From Lineus longissimus (Eukaryota > Nemertea > Pilidiophora > Heteronemertea > Lineidae): a stretch of 60,000 nucleotides of DNA. A program made the position numbers and the translations under genes. Of the stretch, positions 57,570-60,000 are shown piece by piece. Location: the NCBI RefSeq assembly GCF_910592395.1, contig NC_088319.1, forward strand, positions 7,690,001-7,750,000, given 5' to 3'. Below the pieces are notes generated by a model. That model was not told where the DNA came from and searched no databases. It saw only the letters and a program-made list of their open reading frames with translations. Position 1 is the first letter of the stretch, and every line of letters begins with the position of its first letter.

Positions 57570-58752
57570 TTGCAAGGGTAGTTGTAAAACAAGAAACACA
57601 GAAACGAAACAGAAACACAGAAACGCAGAAACGAAACGCAGAAACGAAAATCAAACGGGTTTTCATAAAAGTTGGAATCAAGCGGCACGCCGATACTTTC
57701 CTTGCCCAATCCGTTGTTATTGTCGTTTAAAAGTAAAATCTGAGGTTGGTGGGTTGCGGCCAGCCGGAATGCAATAGAGTTGTTGAGGGGATACATGGAG
57801 CAACTTGGGGGGGGGGGGGGGGGGGGGCGGCACGATATGGGTGAAGTCTTTTGAGGTGGTGGTGTAGTACTTTGGTAGGTTCGATTCGATTCCTACAGCA
57901 TGTTATTTAAAATGAAGGTGCAGTGCAACATCTTGCCTTGTGGTGTTCAATTTACATGAAGTACCAGGATCATCCTACAAATCCCGTCTGATGCAGCACT
58001 AAATACAAGGTACGGTACCAGTACATGGGTGAATCATTTCGACGTTATGTGAGACGTGAGAGACCAATTTTGGCGACTAGAATAGAGTAAAGTGGGGGGG
58101 GGGGGCGGGCACTAGACCTGGACTTGGAGTAACTCAATCTTGCCTGCCCAGCTGCTGCCTTTAAATAGTCCCTTTAAATATATGTTTATGTTAATGAGGT
58201 TGCAGTAGGGAAGTTCAGCCTAGTGTCGTGCACAGGCCATGGAATGTACAAAAGAACAGGACTCGCTATTCGAAGGGCTATTTTCTATTTACGCCGTGTA
58301 GTACATACATGTAGTGTATTGGGGAGGTCAGTGTAAATAGAAAATAGTCCTTCGAATAGAGAGTCATGTTCTATTGTACATTCCTAGCAGGCCTATGGTC
58401 GTGTTCTGGTCATTGGTCATGCCGACTTACTGGCGGCTCATATCGATCATAAAGTCCTCATGCCCTACAGATGGTGGATCGGCATGGTCAGGGGCACGAT
58501 CAAGGCCGGATGCTGCCAATCTGCACACACGTTGATGAGGCTAAAAGGGGTATTGGGAAATGAGCATTCCTCCTTCCATTCCGACTGAATACCAGTTTTA
58601 GTTACACCCGCGTTCGCGGCCACAACCATGGCAACAAGATGGAGTCTGTAGACCAGAATTCGCCACAAGACTGGTTTCTGCGTTTCGTTTCTGTGTTTCT
58701 GTGTTTCTGTTTCGTTTCTGTGTTTCTTGTTTTACAACTACCCATTTTGCAA
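57570..58752. repeat. Inverted pair of AGAAACACAGAAACG-rich arms, copy 2
   Basis: Arms 57570-57646 and 58674-58752. Internal G runs differ from copy 1: one run is 21 G without the interrupting A, the other is 12 instead of 17. Confidence 0.6.
58241..58384. mobile_element. Small foldback element, copy 2
   Basis: Duplicate of 45019-45162, with the same arms and loop. Confidence 0.6.
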
Positions 58753-59379
58753 CAAATTTCGCCATTTTCGTTTGTTTACAATTATTTTGAAAGTCACATT
58801 ATGACATCGTAGTATGAATCCCACTGCAGTTTCGTTACGCAGCAATGCTCATGTTTTTGGTTTGCAATCCTGTACTGTCTGTACACTGCGCTGTGCATGG
58901 ATGTACTGTAGCTGTAAAAAAGACAAAAACCATAGCCTAGCCCTGTAGGACAGGCTTAGAGTATAACTCAACAGGCCCTCATGATTCATTTGATGGACAC
59001 CTTATTTGATAGTACCTCATCATTAAGTCCACTAGATCCTGTTCTGTCACATGTCGTAGACGATAGACAATTTTCAAAATGTAGTACACCACTCGCTCAT
59101 CTTTAAGCCCAGCTCTCGGCTCACATCATGTGGGCACGGTTGGCTGTTGAGTGTTATGGTTCAGTCTGTGAGACTAATTTAAAGAGGTTACACTTTTATT
59201 TTGAATTGGAAAACAGCCCACAGGACTGACTTTTCACTGAGTAATAAGTGTGCCCTTCGAAGGTTAAGTCTCTTTCTGGATTTGCTTCCATAGATGCCTT
59301 GTTCAGGATATCATCTGACCGATGCCTGATCAAGCACAGACTGTATCCGGTGGTGTACATTTCCCCGTCTATGTCACCC

Positions 59380-59436
59380 TTTTTTAGCTCACCTCTTAGC
59401 AGAGGTGAGCTTATCCAATACCGTGGCGTCCGTCGT

Positions 59437-59486
<50 letters not shown>

Positions 59487-60000
59487 CGTCGTCGTCCGTC
59501 GTCCGTTAGCAGGGCACGTTTCGTAACTGTTAGAGCTATTGAGTTGAAACTTGGTACACATGTACCCTTATGTAATGACACCTTGGAGACCAAGTTTCGG
59601 TCTGATTCGTTTCATGGTTTGTCCACCAGGGGGCCAAACGTTAAAAGTGAAAATGTGCAATATCTCCCTTAATAGTAGTCGGGAAATTTTGAAAAAAATA
59701 TGGTAGGTACTTCTAGCAAAGGTGCATCATATATCCTCCGGGTTTTTGATTTGACCTCCTTTTTAAGGTCACAGAGGTCAAATGGTGTAAATTGGCCATT
59801 AGGATGTAACGATGGCATGTTTCTAAACTGCAATGACTATTGATACCAAATTTGTTACACATTTACCCCTTAGTCAGGTGATCTCAGGGACCAAAGTTTG
59901 GTCCAATATGATTCACCACTTGACCACCAGGGGGCAAAATCCAAAAACCTTAAAAATGTGATTATTCCTTAACTTCTTGCCCGATTGCCACCAATTTGAT
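59380..60000 (+). mobile_element. HP1 element, 5' part, copy 2 of element C
   Basis: T run, AGCTCACC at 59386, (GTC)n one unit shorter than copy 1, DR3 motif at 59766-59780. Cut by the window end. Confidence 0.65.

Larger units (their letters stand above)
52044..60000 (+). mobile_element. Deleted LTR retrotransposon with nested insertions, copy 2 (runs off the window)
   Basis: Second copy of 38809-46781, with the same left satellite junction and AGCGT. Differs mainly in homopolymer lengths (G run 14 versus 10, C run 16 versus 13, G run 17 versus 12, one GTC unit). Its HP2 insertion begins at about 54085. The 3' LTR lies beyond the window. Confidence 0.88.
54085..60000 (+). mobile_element. 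HP2 element inside LTR element copy 2, interrupted, 3' end outside window
   Basis: Same insertion site as 40850. AGCTCAGC starts at 54090 and the (CATC)n run follows. It carries the same nested set as copy 1. Confidence 0.65.

Overview
This window looks like eukaryotic, probably marine-invertebrate, genomic DNA. It has metazoan-type Ty3/Gypsy retroelements, a THAP-domain exon inside a cut-and-paste transposon, hAT-like MITEs, GTC-rich interspersed elements of a kind I associate with mollusc and invertebrate-deuterostome genomes, and more than 25 kb of satellite DNA. The phylum cannot be fixed from sequence alone. I see no convincing host protein-coding gene, tRNA, rRNA or CRISPR array. The window is almost wholly mobile elements and tandem repeats.

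Layout. (1) 1-2862: 3' part of a Ty3/Gypsy retrotransposon with an intact pol frame (end of RT, RNase H, integrase) and a short 3' LTR. (2) 2863-8205: gene-poor repeat mosaic with two inverted-repeat elements, a 68-bp tandem array headed by a 68-bp-arm palindrome, and a 21-bp-class minisatellite. (3) 8206-14868: a nest of two related non-autonomous families, here called HP1 and HP2, which share an architecture of 5' hairpin, simple repeat, long noncoding body, subterminal inverted 8-mer and 3' hairpin. A Kolobok-like element with a THAP exon lies within this zone. (4) 14869-15982: low-repeat segment with an octamer plus TATA promoter-like signature and a weak cysteine-rich ORF. (5) 15983-38671: array of a roughly 152-bp CpG-rich satellite. 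It begins with about 2.7 monomers in inverted orientation, then runs about 147 monomers forward with nested higher-order duplications, and ends at a 100-N gap. (6) 38809-49297: an internally deleted LTR retrotransposon inserted in the satellite with a perfect 5-bp target-site duplication. It carries a 7.2-kb HP2 element that is itself filled with further insertions. (7) 49298-52043: satellite resumes in phase. (8) 52044-60000: a second, nearly identical copy of the same retrotransposon insertion, so 38.8-60.0 kb is a tandem segmental duplication with a 13,235-bp offset.

The history can be read as layers: satellite, then LTR-element insertion, then HP2 insertion, then HP1 and MITE insertions into HP2, then duplication of the whole block. 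The most interesting signals are the covarying ends of HP1 and HP2, the repeated DR3 nuclear-receptor-like motif in a 301-bp HP1 module, the TTAA-bounded THAP element, and the satellite and segmental-duplication structure. All alignments were done by eye, and boundaries given as approximate may be off by several bases.
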